Positions 35,121-44,709 of a stretch of DNA of 64,000 nt are shown here, piece by piece; the stretch's first letter is position 1; each line of letters opens with the position of its first letter. The notes beneath the pieces are model-generated. The model did not search any database and was not told the DNA's origin. It saw only the letters and a program-made list of their open reading frames with translations. Location of the stretch: positions 435,354-499,353 of the forward strand of contig RKQB01000002.1 of NCBI GenBank assembly GCA_003797895.1, given 5' to 3'. This DNA is from Cyclobacteriaceae bacterium YHN15. GTDB taxonomy: Bacteria; Bacteroidota; Bacteroidia; Cytophagales; Cyclobacteriaceae. Position numbers and translations under genes: made by a program.

Positions 35121-36980
35121 ATGACTGCTTTCAAAAAACACTTTGCAATTCTCTTTTTATTCCTTTTACCGATAGTAACCTATAGTCAAGAGCTTGATAG
35201 GGCAAGGATAATTGTTAGGGGTGATGATATGGGTTCATCCAGATCCGCCAATATGGCCAGCATTGAAACTTTTGTCAATGGCATAGAAACTTCCATAGAA
35301 TTGATGGTACTGACCCCTTGGTTTCCTGAAGCGGTGCAAATGTTGAAGAAAAATACGGGTATAGATGTGGGTTTACATTTGGTCATCACAAGTGAATGGG
35401 ATGGCATCAAATGGCGACCTTTGACCAACTGTCCCAGCCTCACCGATGCCAACGGATATTTTTTGCCTATGATGGGACCAAACAAAAATTATCCTGGATT
35501 AGCTATCACTGAAAATCCATGGAAACTGGATGAAATTGAACAGGAGTTCCGGGCTCAAATTGAGTTTGCTTTAAAGCATGTCCCTCAAATAAGTCACTTA
35601 TCAGGACATATGGGATCCACAGGATTTCATCCTGATGTGGCAGAAATGGTAGACCAACTATCCCTGGAATATGATCTTCCGGTGATGAGTAGAGCGACGA
35701 TGCAGTCCTTAGGGATATCAGGGGTCACCTACGATGGACCCAAAGCAACATCTACTGAAAAGGAGGTGTCATTTATCCGTATGCTGGAAAAACTCGAGCC
35801 TGGAAAATCCTACATGTTTGTAGACCATCCTGCCTATGACAATATGGAAATGCAGGGAGTTGGCCATATCGGCTATGAAGATGTGGCAGTGGACAGACAG
35901 GGCGTCACGGATACCTGGACCAGTGAAAAGGTAAAGGAAGCAGTTTTGGAAAATGGAATTGAATTGATCAATTTCATTACCTTATCCAAAGCTTTACCCC
36001 GTAGTGAGCTTGAAAAAGAGAAAATAAATCCAAAAGCCATTTCTGATTATCTTCAGGCTGTCAAAACCAATGAACAAGATCTTCATAGTCTGATGATCCT
36101 GAGAAACGGTAAGGTAGTCTATGAACAATGGTTTGGAGAAAATGCTGCAAACAAGACCCATGTAATGTATTCTGTCAGCAAGACATTCACTTCTACAGCT
36201 ATTGGTTTTGCTATACAGGAAGGACTTTTGGATATTGGGGACAAAGTGATTTCATTTTTCCCTGACAAGCTTCCAATCGAAATCAGTCCTAAGCTTCGGG
36301 CATTGGAAATCAGGCATTTGCTTACCATGACAGTAGGCCATGATGTGGATCCGACCGGGGTTTTAAGGGAAAAAAGTGATGGTCTTGATTGGGTGGAAGC
36401 ATTTTTGGCTTTCCCCTTGGAACATAATCCGGGTGATCAATTTGTGTACAACAGCCTTGCCACCTATATGCTTTCGGCTATAATCACAAAGGTTACAGGT
36501 GAGCGGATATTGGACTATTTACAACCAAGGCTTTTCAGGCCATTGGGCATAGTAGAAGCAACTTGGGATGAAAGTCCTCAAGGAATCCAAATTGGAGGTT
36601 GGGGTTTAAAAGTGAAAACAGAGGATATGGCCAAACTTGGCCAATTCTACCTTCAAAAAGGACAATGGAATGGCAAACAAATTCTTCCTGAATCCTGGTT
36701 TGATGAGGCGACAATAGCGCAGGTTCCTTCCCTGCCAGCTGGAGTTAAAAAGGAAGACCTCAAAACCGAAGCCAAAGACTCTGATTGGATGCAAGGCTAT
36801 GGCTATCAACTTTGGAGAAGCCGCTACAATTCCTATAGGGCTGACGGATTAAATGGCCAATTTATACTTATTCTTCCTGAACAAAATGCTGTAATCTTGA
36901 CCACTGCCAATATTCCAAATATGCAGGCAGAACTTAATCTGATTTGGGAGCATTTGTTGCCTGCATTCGAAAATTATTGA
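35121..36980 (+). CDS. Secreted fusion: ChbG/YdjC-type deacetylase domain plus beta-lactamase-fold serine hydrolase
   Basis: 619 aa. A signal peptide (about 1-23) is followed by residues about 28-300 with YdjC/ChbG features: RGDDMGSSRSANMA, VGLHLVITSEWDG and HLSGHMGSTGFHPD, giving plausible metal ligands. Residues about 305-615 form an S12/beta-lactamase domain with SVSK (S351, K354), a Y443-N-S motif and a late GLNGQF motif. ChbG enzymes deacetylate chitooligosaccharides; S12 enzymes hydrolyse esters, amides or D-amino peptides. One exported chain with both suggests sequential removal of acyl groups from a glycan or peptidoglycan-like substrate. No frameshift is seen at the join. Confidence 0.85.
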   Translation: MTAFKKHFAILFLFLLPIVTYSQELDRARIIVRGDDMGSSRSANMASIETFVNGIETSIELMVLTPWFPEAVQMLKKNTGIDVGLHLVITSEWDGIKWRPLTNCPSLTDANGYFLPMMGPNKNYPGLAITENPWKLDEIEQEFRAQIEFALKHVPQISHLSGHMGSTGFHPDVAEMVDQLSLEYDLPVMSRATMQSLGISGVTYDGPKATSTEKEVSFIRMLEKLEPGKSYMFVDHPAYDNMEMQGVGHIGYEDVAVDRQGVTDTWTSEKVKEAVLENGIELINFITLSKALPRSELEKEKINPKAISDYLQAVKTNEQDLHSLMILRNGKVVYEQWFGENAANKTHVMYSVSKTFTSTAIGFAIQEGLLDIGDKVISFFPDKLPIEISPKLRALEIRHLLTMTVGHDVDPTGVLREKSDGLDWVEAFLAFPLEHNPGDQFVYNSLATYMLSAIITKVTGERILDYLQPRLFRPLGIVEATWDESPQGIQIGGWGLKVKTEDMAKLGQFYLQKGQWNGKQILPESWFDEATIAQVPSLPAGVKKEDLKTEAKDSDWMQGYGYQLWRSRYNSYRADGLNGQFILILPEQNAVILTTANIPNMQAELNLIWEHLLPAFENY

Positions 36981-37214
36981 TTTTAAAACGCTAATTTAAA
37001 TCTGCCTTTTCCACTAATTAAATCAAAACCGATCTGAATCTTAAAATTGATGAATTTAAAGCCCAAATGGGTACATAAGTGATGTCCTTTAATCAAATGG
37101 CTTTAGGTTTTAAAATACTGAATTTATTAAATTACCTTAACTTCAAATTTTCTTCAGAATTATAAGCGTATATTCTTCGAGAATGCATTGCTTTTGCTAG
37201 GTTAAGGATTTACA

Positions 37215-37898
37215 ATGAAAATACTATTAATAGAAGATAACAGAGAATTGACCCAAAACATCCTGCAATACCTTTCTCATGAAGGAATTCTTTGCGAAGT
37301 AGCAAGTAATCTTTTTGAGGCCCAGGATAAGATTCTTTCATTTGAGTACGATTGTGTTTTGCTGGACCTGATGTTACCGGATGGCAATGGTCTTAATCTT
37401 TTAAACATCATTAGAAAATTGGAAATCAGACCCAACGTATTAATCATTTCTGCCAAAAACTCTTTGGATGACAAAATCAGAGGGTTGGATCTTGGTGCTG
37501 ACGATTATTTACCCAAACCCTTTCATTTGTCTGAGCTCTTAGCCAGGTTAAAAGCAATTTATCGCAGATCAAAATTCAGTGGCTCGGATGAAATACAGTT
37601 TAATGAAATAGTAATACAGCTGCAAAATTTCCAAGTCAATGTGCATGGAAAACAGTTGGAATTGACGAAAAAGGAGTTTGACCTATTGGTTTTTTTGATC
37701 ACCAATAAAAACAGGGTTTTGGGTAAAAATGCCATTGCACAACATCTTTGGGGGGATTATACTGACAATCTTCCGAGTTTTGATTTTATCTATCAACATA
37801 TTAAAAACCTTAGAAAAAAAATTTCTGAGGCAGGGGGAAATGATTACTTGACTACTGTATACGGGATTGGATATAAATTTGGAGAAACCCAATCATGA
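37215..37898 (+). CDS. OmpR-family response regulator
   Basis: 227 aa. The receiver domain is at residues 1-115: acidic pocket E7-D8, phospho-acceptor D51 in CVLLDLMLPDG, Lys in PKPFHLSE. The winged-helix DNA-binding domain is at about 130-225 (LTKKEFDLLVFLITNKNRVL, and VYGIGYKF at the end). The gene overlaps the histidine kinase gene by four bases (ATGA), so the pair is a two-component system. The target is likely the outer-membrane receptor gene that follows the kinase, but this is inference from order. Confidence 0.94.
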   Translation: MKILLIEDNRELTQNILQYLSHEGILCEVASNLFEAQDKILSFEYDCVLLDLMLPDGNGLNLLNIIRKLEIRPNVLIISAKNSLDDKIRGLDLGADDYLPKPFHLSELLARLKAIYRRSKFSGSDEIQFNEIVIQLQNFQVNVHGKQLELTKKEFDLLVFLITNKNRVLGKNAIAQHLWGDYTDNLPSFDFIYQHIKNLRKKISEAGGNDYLTTVYGIGYKFGETQS

Positions 37899-39148
37899 AA
37901 CTTCTAAACTTGCTCACATCCGTTTATCTGATCATCATCATGGTGGCACTGCTTATAGGAGGGTTTTTCATTTATAGAAAACTAGGAGATGAAATTGATT
38001 TTGAGTTAGGAATGGAGTTGGACAGGCAAATAGAAGCTTATGCAGAAAGAATCCGACAGGGCGTTTCACCTGAGGCCCTTGTCAATGAAAGGTTGGAAAT
38101 CAAAGAATTACCATTCCAACTAGATGAGGAGAATTTGAGCATTCGGGATACAATTGCTTACCATGACCCATTAAGCAGAGAAGAAAAGCAATTGAAAGCG
38201 AGCAAGTCATTCAAAATTGAAAACAGACATTATAGGATTTCCTACTATAATCTTGTAATTGAAGCAGAGGATATCACCGAAACAGTGGTTTATACCATGT
38301 TGGTTGTTTTTTTTATCCAACTGGTTTTCTTAGGGTTATTTTTCCGTGGAATTTCCAATTGGATCTTGAAACCATTCCAGCACACTTTACAAAAAATCCA
38401 ACAATTCAATTTTCAGACAAACAAACCCCTCTATTTTGAAAAAAGCAAGGTGACAGAGTTTAACCATCTCAATGAATTTTTGGAAAGGATGACTCAAAAA
38501 CTGCTTAAGGATTACAGGCAGATCAAGGAGTTTTCTGAAAACATTTCCCATGAAATTCAAACGCCTACAGCCGTGGTGAGTGGAAAATTGGAAAACCTGA
38601 TGAATTCCGAAATGACTGAAGAACAGGCACATTTGATTTATGCCGCCTATCAAAACAATGAAAGAATTCATAAGATAGTAAAGTCCTTAAGTCTCCTTGC
38701 AAAACTTGAGAATGAGGAATTTGATCCCCCATCTCAGATTGACCTATCCGAAATTCTGGAGAAAAACATCGCGCTACTCTCTGAGTTGGTTGTTTTAAGT
38801 GATTTAAAACTTCAAACCGAAATCAGGCCAAAAGTTATGGTCAAAATACATCCTTTTATAGCCGAAATTATGATCAATAATTTATTAGGAAACGCTATAA
38901 AACACAATTTTAAAGGAGGCTGGATTAAGATTCAACTTAAATTGGATCATATGATTATCGAAAATTCCGGGTCTCCAATTCGACAAGATTCCAGCGAATT
39001 GATTCAAAGGTTTAAAAAAGAAAGTGAAAATCCTGAGTCAGTTGGACTGGGCTTAGCAATTGTCAACCAAATATGCAAAACATATAAGTTCGGTTTTGGT
39101 TATGTTATCAGGGATGATATTCACACTATTACAATTGATTTCAAGTGA
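37895..39148 (+). CDS. Sensor histidine kinase partner of the OmpR regulator
   Basis: 417 aa. It has two membrane helices (about residues 8-27 and 132-152) around a ~105-residue periplasmic sensor, then HisKA with the phospho-acceptor H219 in NISHEIQTPTA, an N box (MINNLLGNAIKHN), and a compact HATPase with a GLGLAIV G-box. A separate D-box glycine motif is not obvious (ENSGSP is the best candidate). It is coupled to the response regulator by an ATGA overlap. The sensor has no known domain. Transcription may continue into the beta-barrel gene 69 bp downstream, although that gene has its own promoter-like box. Confidence 0.92.
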   Translation: MKLLNLLTSVYLIIIMVALLIGGFFIYRKLGDEIDFELGMELDRQIEAYAERIRQGVSPEALVNERLEIKELPFQLDEENLSIRDTIAYHDPLSREEKQLKASKSFKIENRHYRISYYNLVIEAEDITETVVYTMLVVFFIQLVFLGLFFRGISNWILKPFQHTLQKIQQFNFQTNKPLYFEKSKVTEFNHLNEFLERMTQKLLKDYRQIKEFSENISHEIQTPTAVVSGKLENLMNSEMTEEQAHLIYAAYQNNERIHKIVKSLSLLAKLENEEFDPPSQIDLSEILEKNIALLSELVVLSDLKLQTEIRPKVMVKIHPFIAEIMINNLLGNAIKHNFKGGWIKIQLKLDHMIIENSGSPIRQDSSELIQRFKKESENPESVGLGLAIVNQICKTYKFGFGYVIRDDIHTITIDFK

Positions 39149-39159
39149 AAACTTCAAAA

Positions 39160-39186
39160 TTGATACAGATTGTATAGGTAGTTTTG
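39160..39186 (+). promoter_or_regulatory. Candidate Bacteroidota-type promoter for the outer-membrane receptor gene
   Basis: TTG at 39160-39162 is followed 16 bp later by TAGTTTTG (39179-39186), a perfect TAnnTTTG -7 box. The start codon is at 39218. Confidence 0.5.
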
Positions 39187-39217
39187 TTCTGAAAGCTATC
39201 AAACCAATTCTAAAACA

Positions 39218-41551
39218 ATGAAAAGAGTAAAAAATTTTCTTACCATTTTTTTGATCCTAGTCACAGTTCATAATATTTTCGGTCAAAGTTTTTCAGTGAA
39301 AGGAACCCTTTTGGACTCAGATTCGAAGGACCCTTTAGGGTTTGTGCAAGTAGCTCTTTTTACATTGGAAGACCAAACAAGACCCATCAATTTTTCAGAT
39401 TCCGACAATAATGGTGAATTTTCACTTGAAGCGCCGAAAGGAAAATATACTTTCAAAGCCTTTTTTATTGGATATAAAGACTATCTTCTTGAGGAAATTG
39501 AGATTAATGGGCCAGTTGATTTGGGTGAAATAATTATGGTGGGTGAAAACCAAAACCTAGAGGAAGTTGTCGTACAGACTTCCAAATTGCCTATCCGGAC
39601 CAATATGGAAGGCATTACCATTTCGCCAGAAAATAACTTAGCAAATGTAGGTGGTACTTTATTGGACATTCTGAGAAATACTCCATCAATAATTGTATCT
39701 GAGGACGGTTCCATTTCATTGCGTGGAAGTACTGGCACCAATATTTTGATCAATGGACGGAACTCCTCCTTGACCCAAAACCTTGATCAATTACCTGCAA
39801 GTGCCGTTGAGGAAATCAGGATAATTAACAACCCAAATGCCCGATACGATGCGGAGGCAGAAGGAGGTGTAATTGATATTATCCTGAAAAAAGGTCAGGA
39901 CTTTGGAACCCACGGTGGCTTAGAGGCCACATATGGTACTAGAAACCGGACAAATCTAGGGGCAAGGATCAACCATAGAAGTGCCAAACTCAATACTTTT
40001 TTTGGATATAATTTCCGGGATTGGAAAAATGTTGGAACCAGGCAGTCAACAAGGATTCTTTTCGAAGATGAGGAGACTCTGGAGCAAAATACAGAGAGTG
40101 CAAGCAGAAATGTGGGACATAATTTTACCTATGGTGCAGATTATTATTTTGGAAATAATGTGCTAAGCTATGAAGGTGTGTATCAATCTAGTCTTGACCA
40201 ACAAGTGAATACCCTTTTTGCAGAACTGGAAAGAGGAGGTAATGACCCTGAAGCTTTTGATTATGTGAGGAGAAATCAGGAAAGCGAAACGGATACCGGG
40301 CTAGACAATGCCTTGATTTTTGAGCATAATTTTAAAGAGAAAGGGCATTTATTCAGAGCAACTGCCAGTCATTCCTTCCGGAATCAATTTAAAACCCAGG
40401 AAATCGACATTTTCAACAATACTTTAGATCCATTACCTGAAAACAGAACCGGACAGGAACTTGCCTACATAGATGAAATAAGAAACATTTCTGTTCTTCA
40501 GGCTGATTATATCAAACCAATGGAATCCGCTAAGTTCGAAACAGGGTTAAAATCCATAATCAGAAAATTTGACAACGATTACCAGTATTTTAGGTATGAT
40601 GAAACTGCAGGAGGATTTTTAGAAGATGAACGGGTCAGCAATAGGTTTATTTATCAAGATCAGATCCATGCAGGATATGCAGTATTTTCAGTTACCAAAC
40701 CCAAATTTGAATATGCCTTGGGACTGAGAGGTGAATTGACATTGGTAGATACTTATCTTCAGAACACAGAAGAGAGAAATGAGCAAAACTATTTCAACCT
40801 GTTTCCAAGCGTGCAGGGATTATACAATGTCAGCGAAACTCAAGCAATAAAATTCACCTATAGCAGAAGGATTGACAGACCGACAGCATGGAGGTTGAAT
40901 CCGTTTCCGGATATAACCGATAGCCTAAATGTCAGAAGAGGAAATCCAAACCTCCAACCGGAAATGATCAATTCATTTGAATTAGGTCATTTGGCCAACT
41001 TTGAAAAAGCAAGTTTGACAACCAATCTGTTCTATAGGAAAGTCAATGGCCAACTTGATTTCATTACCATAGTGGAAGATGGGATATCTTACTCCCAACC
41101 TGAAAACCTTTTATCTGCGCAATCTTATGGTGTAGAATGGATTGGAACTGGTGAGGTTTCGGAATGGTATTCCATCAATGGTGGATTGACGCTTTTCAGA
41201 ATAGCGGTAGATGGTTCCAACATTGGCGAAGAATTTACAAATTCAGGCTTTGCTTGGAACGTTAAATTGACCCAGGATTTTAAACTGCCTTTTGGGGTAA
41301 ATTTCCAATTGGCAGCAAATTATGAATCACCAGAAATTGAAGCACAAGGCAGGGATTTGGAACAATATTTTGTGGATGCAACCCTTCAAAAAAGTCTCCT
41401 TAAGAATAAAGGAAGTATTGCTTTGAGTGTAAGAGATATCTTTGATACCAGAAGATTTGCAGGGTTTGCAAGGACCAATACATTTTCCCAGGACTTCTAT
41501 TCCAAACAGGAAACAAGGATTGTACTGTTGTCAGCGAGATTTAATTTTTAG
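39218..41551 (+). CDS. CarboxypepD-domain outer-membrane beta-barrel receptor (OMP_b-brl_3 type)
   Basis: 777 aa. It has a signal peptide (about 1-23), a carboxypeptidase-regulatory-like N domain (about 25-110: FSVKGTLLDSDSKDPLGFVQVAL), a plug-like domain (about 115-230: GTLLDILRNTPSI, SLRGSTGTNILINGR, VEEIRIINNPNARYDAEAEGG) and a barrel that ends in an aromatic residue (RFNF). No TonB box is obvious. It is probably a substrate-gated outer-membrane channel. It follows the two-component genes and may be their regulated target. No SusD-like lipoprotein accompanies it. Confidence 0.9.
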   Translation: MKRVKNFLTIFLILVTVHNIFGQSFSVKGTLLDSDSKDPLGFVQVALFTLEDQTRPINFSDSDNNGEFSLEAPKGKYTFKAFFIGYKDYLLEEIEINGPVDLGEIIMVGENQNLEEVVVQTSKLPIRTNMEGITISPENNLANVGGTLLDILRNTPSIIVSEDGSISLRGSTGTNILINGRNSSLTQNLDQLPASAVEEIRIINNPNARYDAEAEGGVIDIILKKGQDFGTHGGLEATYGTRNRTNLGARINHRSAKLNTFFGYNFRDWKNVGTRQSTRILFEDEETLEQNTESASRNVGHNFTYGADYYFGNNVLSYEGVYQSSLDQQVNTLFAELERGGNDPEAFDYVRRNQESETDTGLDNALIFEHNFKEKGHLFRATASHSFRNQFKTQEIDIFNNTLDPLPENRTGQELAYIDEIRNISVLQADYIKPMESAKFETGLKSIIRKFDNDYQYFRYDETAGGFLEDERVSNRFIYQDQIHAGYAVFSVTKPKFEYALGLRGELTLVDTYLQNTEERNEQNYFNLFPSVQGLYNVSETQAIKFTYSRRIDRPTAWRLNPFPDITDSLNVRRGNPNLQPEMINSFELGHLANFEKASLTTNLFYRKVNGQLDFITIVEDGISYSQPENLLSAQSYGVEWIGTGEVSEWYSINGGLTLFRIAVDGSNIGEEFTNSGFAWNVKLTQDFKLPFGVNFQLAANYESPEIEAQGRDLEQYFVDATLQKSLLKNKGSIALSVRDIFDTRRFAGFARTNTFSQDFYSKQETRIVLLSARFNF

Positions 41552-41678
41552 ATAAATATTGATTCAGCATAACCAGCTTTCATAATTCAATTTAATATGC
41601 TGGAATAAAAGGGTTAATTAAGTCATTCTGGCAGTAATACATTTAGGAACAATTCTTGAAATACAAAATTTCTCAATT

Positions 41679-41873
41679 GTGAGAAACATGATTCTTTTGG
41701 TTAAATGCTTTAAGTCGATCTGGCAGCCCACCAAAAACCTGGCTTGGGCAGTGATTGTGGCATTTATGCTGGGAGTCCATAATTTTTATACAGGAGAAAC
41801 TAAGTCCAAAGACGATATCGTCTTTCAAATTGAGCAGGATACACAAGAGGAAAATGCTGCGCCAAAGGATTGA
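41679..41873 (+). CDS. Small single-helix membrane protein (hypothetical)
   Basis: 64 aa. A start at 41688 is equally possible. The N-terminus is mixed (KCFKSIWQPTKNLAW), then a membrane helix (about 23-38, AWAVIVAFMLGVHNF) and a short acidic tail (DDIVFQIEQDTQEENAAPKD). The composition is protein-like and the gene lies alone in a 470-bp gap. The opposite strand has a longer but basic and Cys-rich frame that looks like an artefact. Real coding status is unproven. Confidence 0.45.
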   Translation: MRNMILLVKCFKSIWQPTKNLAWAVIVAFMLGVHNFYTGETKSKDDIVFQIEQDTQEENAAPKD

Positions 41874-42023
41874 GATAAAATTGTTGCCTAAGTACTTGAA
41901 TGAAAGGTAATTTTTATAACAGTAACTCTTCCTATCCTTTTCCGAATAGGATTTTATTTTTCTCTTCCCTATTTTCATAAAATGAGATATTAAAATCTCA
42001 ACAAGACCTAGCCCCATTAACCT

Positions 42024-43859
42024 ATGAAAAAGCTTTTTCTAATTACTCTCCTGATTTACCTGGGCGTTTACCCGGTATTTGCCCAAAAAGGCATCAAAGA
42101 ACGCATAAAAATCCACAGCACAGCCCTCGAGGGCAATCTGATTGGTGATCCTGCTGATCGTGATGTGACTGTTTACCTGCCTCCTTCTTACCGATCAAAT
42201 CCTGACATGCGCTATCCTGTACTGTACATGCTTCATGGGTTTACCGACACCGATTCCCAATGGTTTGGCTGGGAAGATCACTGGATTAACCTTCAAACCG
42301 TCATAGAACTATCCCTTGCTGAGGGGCTATCCAAAGAAATGATCGTGGTAATGCCAAATGCCTACAACCGCTTCAAGGGCAGCATGTACGCGAGTTCAGC
42401 AACTATCGGTGATTGGGAAACTTTTGTAACCAAGGAATTGGTCGGTCATATCGACGCCAATTACCGAACTTTGGCCGACAAAAGCAGCCGAGGATTGGCC
42501 GGACACTCCATGGGAGGCTATGGCACCCTCCGATTGGGTATGAAATTTCCTGATGTTTATTCAGCTATCTATGCCCTCAGCCCTTGCTGTATGGATGGAG
42601 GGGCCAATACCAATGGAGAGTTAATCACCAAGCTGGAAGCTTTCAATTCTGAGCAATTGGAAAAGGCGAATTTCTTCGAAATCGCTATACTTGCCACATC
42701 AGCGGCCTTCGCTCCAAATCCACAAAATCCTCCTTTTTACCTTGATCTTCCTGCGAAAAACGGCGAACCCCGACAGGACATAATCAACAAAATCATAGCC
42801 AACAGAACGCTGAGTTTTGTAGATCAATACATCCTAAACCTTAAAAAACTGAAAGCAATTGCATTGGATGCCGGTCTTCAGGACAGGGGCATCAGCGAGG
42901 CAACAAAAACTTTGCACGAGCTTTTGGAATCCTACAAAATTCCACATTTCTACGAGAGTTATGAGGGCGATCACCTCAACCGGATTGCGGAAAGGATTCA
43001 GACAAAAGTACTTCCCTTTTTCTCCAAAAATCTCGTCTTCCAACCCAAAGCCGTTTCTGAAATCATTGAAAACGGCGGCACTGGAAGCTATCCCGCCATC
43101 ATGGTGTCCGAACCATCTCTTCCCACGCATACAGTATTCAAGCCTCAGGATCTGTCAAAATTTGGCAACCAAAACAGGCTTCCCATTATCACCTGGGGAA
43201 ATGGGGCCTGCTTTGATTCCCCGTGGGAGCACGTCAATTTTCTGAATGAAGTGGCTTCTCATGGATTTTTGGTCATTGCGATAGGCACTATGCCCAAACA
43301 AACCGATGTCCGTTCCAAGTCCCATAAATTATTGGATGCCATCGACTGGGCTATAGCGCAAAATACTGACCCTAGTAGTCCTTACTACCAAAAACTGAAT
43401 ACCGATAAAATCGCAGTGAGCGGGATGTCATGTGGGGGCTTACAAACTATTGAAGTTGCAGGAGATCCAAGGATTACCACCGTCGGGGTTTTCAATAGCG
43501 GCGTATTGGGAAATCCAGGTGGAGGAATGCCCGGTATGCCTCAAGTGACCAAAGAGCAACTGAACAAAATCAAAGTCCCAACGCTTTACCTCTTGGGAGG
43601 AAAATCTGACATCGCCTACAACAATGGTATGGACGATTTTGGACGGATTAACCATGTTCCTATTTTCGTCGGAAATATCGAAGTGGGACATGGTGGAACC
43701 TATGCCCAACCTTATGGAGGTGAATTTGCCCGTGTAGCTACCCATTGGTACAAGTGGCAACTGAAGGGCGATAAGGAAGCAGGGAAGCTCTTTACCGGAA
43801 AAACTCCCGGACTCTCGAAATCTGCGGGATGGGTAGTGGAGAAAAAGAATATTGATTGA
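42024..43859 (+). CDS. Secreted double hydrolase: CE1-type esterase fused to a second alpha/beta hydrolase
   Basis: 611 aa. A signal peptide (about 1-20) is followed by a CE1/esterase-D-like domain (about 22-335: [32 protein letters not shown] with Ser about 173, and YEGDHLNRI for His). A second alpha/beta hydrolase covers about 345-600 ([25 protein letters not shown] with its own Ser about 473, [24 protein letters not shown]). Both nucleophile elbows are intact, so two active sites are likely. The C-terminal half recalls cutinase/PET-hydrolase-like or polyester hydrolases. Base composition is somewhat more GC-rich than the genes before it, possibly indicating transfer. Confidence 0.85.
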   Translation: MKKLFLITLLIYLGVYPVFAQKGIKERIKIHSTALEGNLIGDPADRDVTVYLPPSYRSNPDMRYPVLYMLHGFTDTDSQWFGWEDHWINLQTVIELSLAEGLSKEMIVVMPNAYNRFKGSMYASSATIGDWETFVTKELVGHIDANYRTLADKSSRGLAGHSMGGYGTLRLGMKFPDVYSAIYALSPCCMDGGANTNGELITKLEAFNSEQLEKANFFEIAILATSAAFAPNPQNPPFYLDLPAKNGEPRQDIINKIIANRTLSFVDQYILNLKKLKAIALDAGLQDRGISEATKTLHELLESYKIPHFYESYEGDHLNRIAERIQTKVLPFFSKNLVFQPKAVSEIIENGGTGSYPAIMVSEPSLPTHTVFKPQDLSKFGNQNRLPIITWGNGACFDSPWEHVNFLNEVASHGFLVIAIGTMPKQTDVRSKSHKLLDAIDWAIAQNTDPSSPYYQKLNTDKIAVSGMSCGGLQTIEVAGDPRITTVGVFNSGVLGNPGGGMPGMPQVTKEQLNKIKVPTLYLLGGKSDIAYNNGMDDFGRINHVPIFVGNIEVGHGGTYAQPYGGEFARVATHWYKWQLKGDKEAGKLFTGKTPGLSKSAGWVVEKKNID

Positions 43860-43863
43860 GACA

Positions 43864-44277
43864 TTAAGGTTTCTCCAAAGAAAGCATCCATCGAACCCCA
43901 TACCGGTCAATGACCATCGCGAAAAGCGAACCCCAGAATTGAGGTGCCAATTGCTGGACCACTTGGCCTCCTTCTGAAAGTTTTTGGTATAAGTGTTCTA
44001 TTTCTTCTTTTGAATCACAGTCAAGACTTAGTTCCACCGAATTACCCTGCATCAAATCTCCCTGGCCGCACATATCGGATGCCATGATGTTGAAAGCGCC
44101 ATTGCTAAGAGTGGCATGCAGTATCTGATTATAAAGTTCTTCAGGGAAATGTTCTTTGGCTGGGGATTCACCGATGCGCATGATATCAAGTTCTCCGCCA
44201 AATAATTCTCTATAAAACTGCATAGCTTCATGGCAATTGTCCTGAAAGTGCAGATAAGGTTGTGCTGGTTTTTTCAT
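43864..44277 (-). CDS. VOC-superfamily protein (PhnB-like)
   Basis: 137 aa. It has the paired beta-alpha-beta-beta-beta units of the PhnB/3-demethylubiquinone-methyltransferase-like group: YLHFQDNCHEAMQFYRELFGG at the start, a glyoxalase-like middle (MASDMCGQGDLMQGN) and YGVRWMLSLE at the end. Its metal or substrate role is unknown. It lies 14 bp after the SRPBCC gene on the same strand and forms a three-gene set with it and a second VOC gene. It converges with the double hydrolase gene (4 bp gap). Confidence 0.88.
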   Translation of the reverse strand: MKKPAQPYLHFQDNCHEAMQFYRELFGGELDIMRIGESPAKEHFPEELYNQILHATLSNGAFNIMASDMCGQGDLMQGNSVELSLDCDSKEEIEHLYQKLSEGGQVVQQLAPQFWGSLFAMVIDRYGVRWMLSLEKP

Positions 44278-44291
44278 AGTAAATTTTGATA

Positions 44292-44708
44292 TTAATTGGA
44301 TTCCACATACTTTTTGAAATTGTTGAGGATTGCCTGCCAGCCATTTTGCTGCAGTTCCCTGGAATTGGTTTGCTCTGGATCAAATTGAATTTTTACTTGG
44401 GTCCGACCATCTACTTCCTTGAATTTGATTTCAGCTTTCCTCCCATCTGTCATGGTATAGGCTACTTTCTTAGGTTCAAGGATTTCATCGAAAACAGCCT
44501 CAAAATCAAATCCAAAACTTCCATCCTTTGCTTCCATGCGGGCCAGGTACTTCCCTCCTGCCATGAAGTCTGTCTCCACTTTTGGACAGCACCAGTCTTC
44601 ACTGGCAAAGTTCCAGTTGACAATATGCTGGGGTTGATTGTAATACTGCCAGGTCTTGGCTACATCGGTATTTACAATAGCTTCAATGGTTATTTTTTCA
44701 GAAGACAT
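44292..44708 (-). CDS. SRPBCC/AHSA1-domain protein
   Basis: 138 aa from the ATG at 44708. The frame extends 41 codons further upstream through the end of the neighbouring VOC gene, but the 44708 start gives MSSEKITIEAIVNTDVAKTW, a classic activator-of-Hsp90-homologue-1 start, and leaves 1 bp between the genes. The NWNFASEDWCCPKVETDF and FKEVDGRTQVKIQFDPEQ segments fit the fold. Such proteins bind hydrophobic ligands. The last residues (LNNFKKYVESN) are typical of the family. Confidence 0.9.
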   Translation of the reverse strand: MSSEKITIEAIVNTDVAKTWQYYNQPQHIVNWNFASEDWCCPKVETDFMAGGKYLARMEAKDGSFGFDFEAVFDEILEPKKVAYTMTDGRKAEIKFKEVDGRTQVKIQFDPEQTNSRELQQNGWQAILNNFKKYVESN

Positions 44709-44709
44709 A

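Noticed and set aside
41673..42017. 114-codon minus-strand frame opposite the small membrane protein
   Set aside because: The translation is Cys/His/Lys-rich without a domain or plausible start context; the plus-strand frame is more protein-like.
42024..43859. Two separate genes joined by a sequencing error
   Set aside because: The frame is continuous with no stop, start or overlap at the domain border, and only the first domain has a signal peptide.
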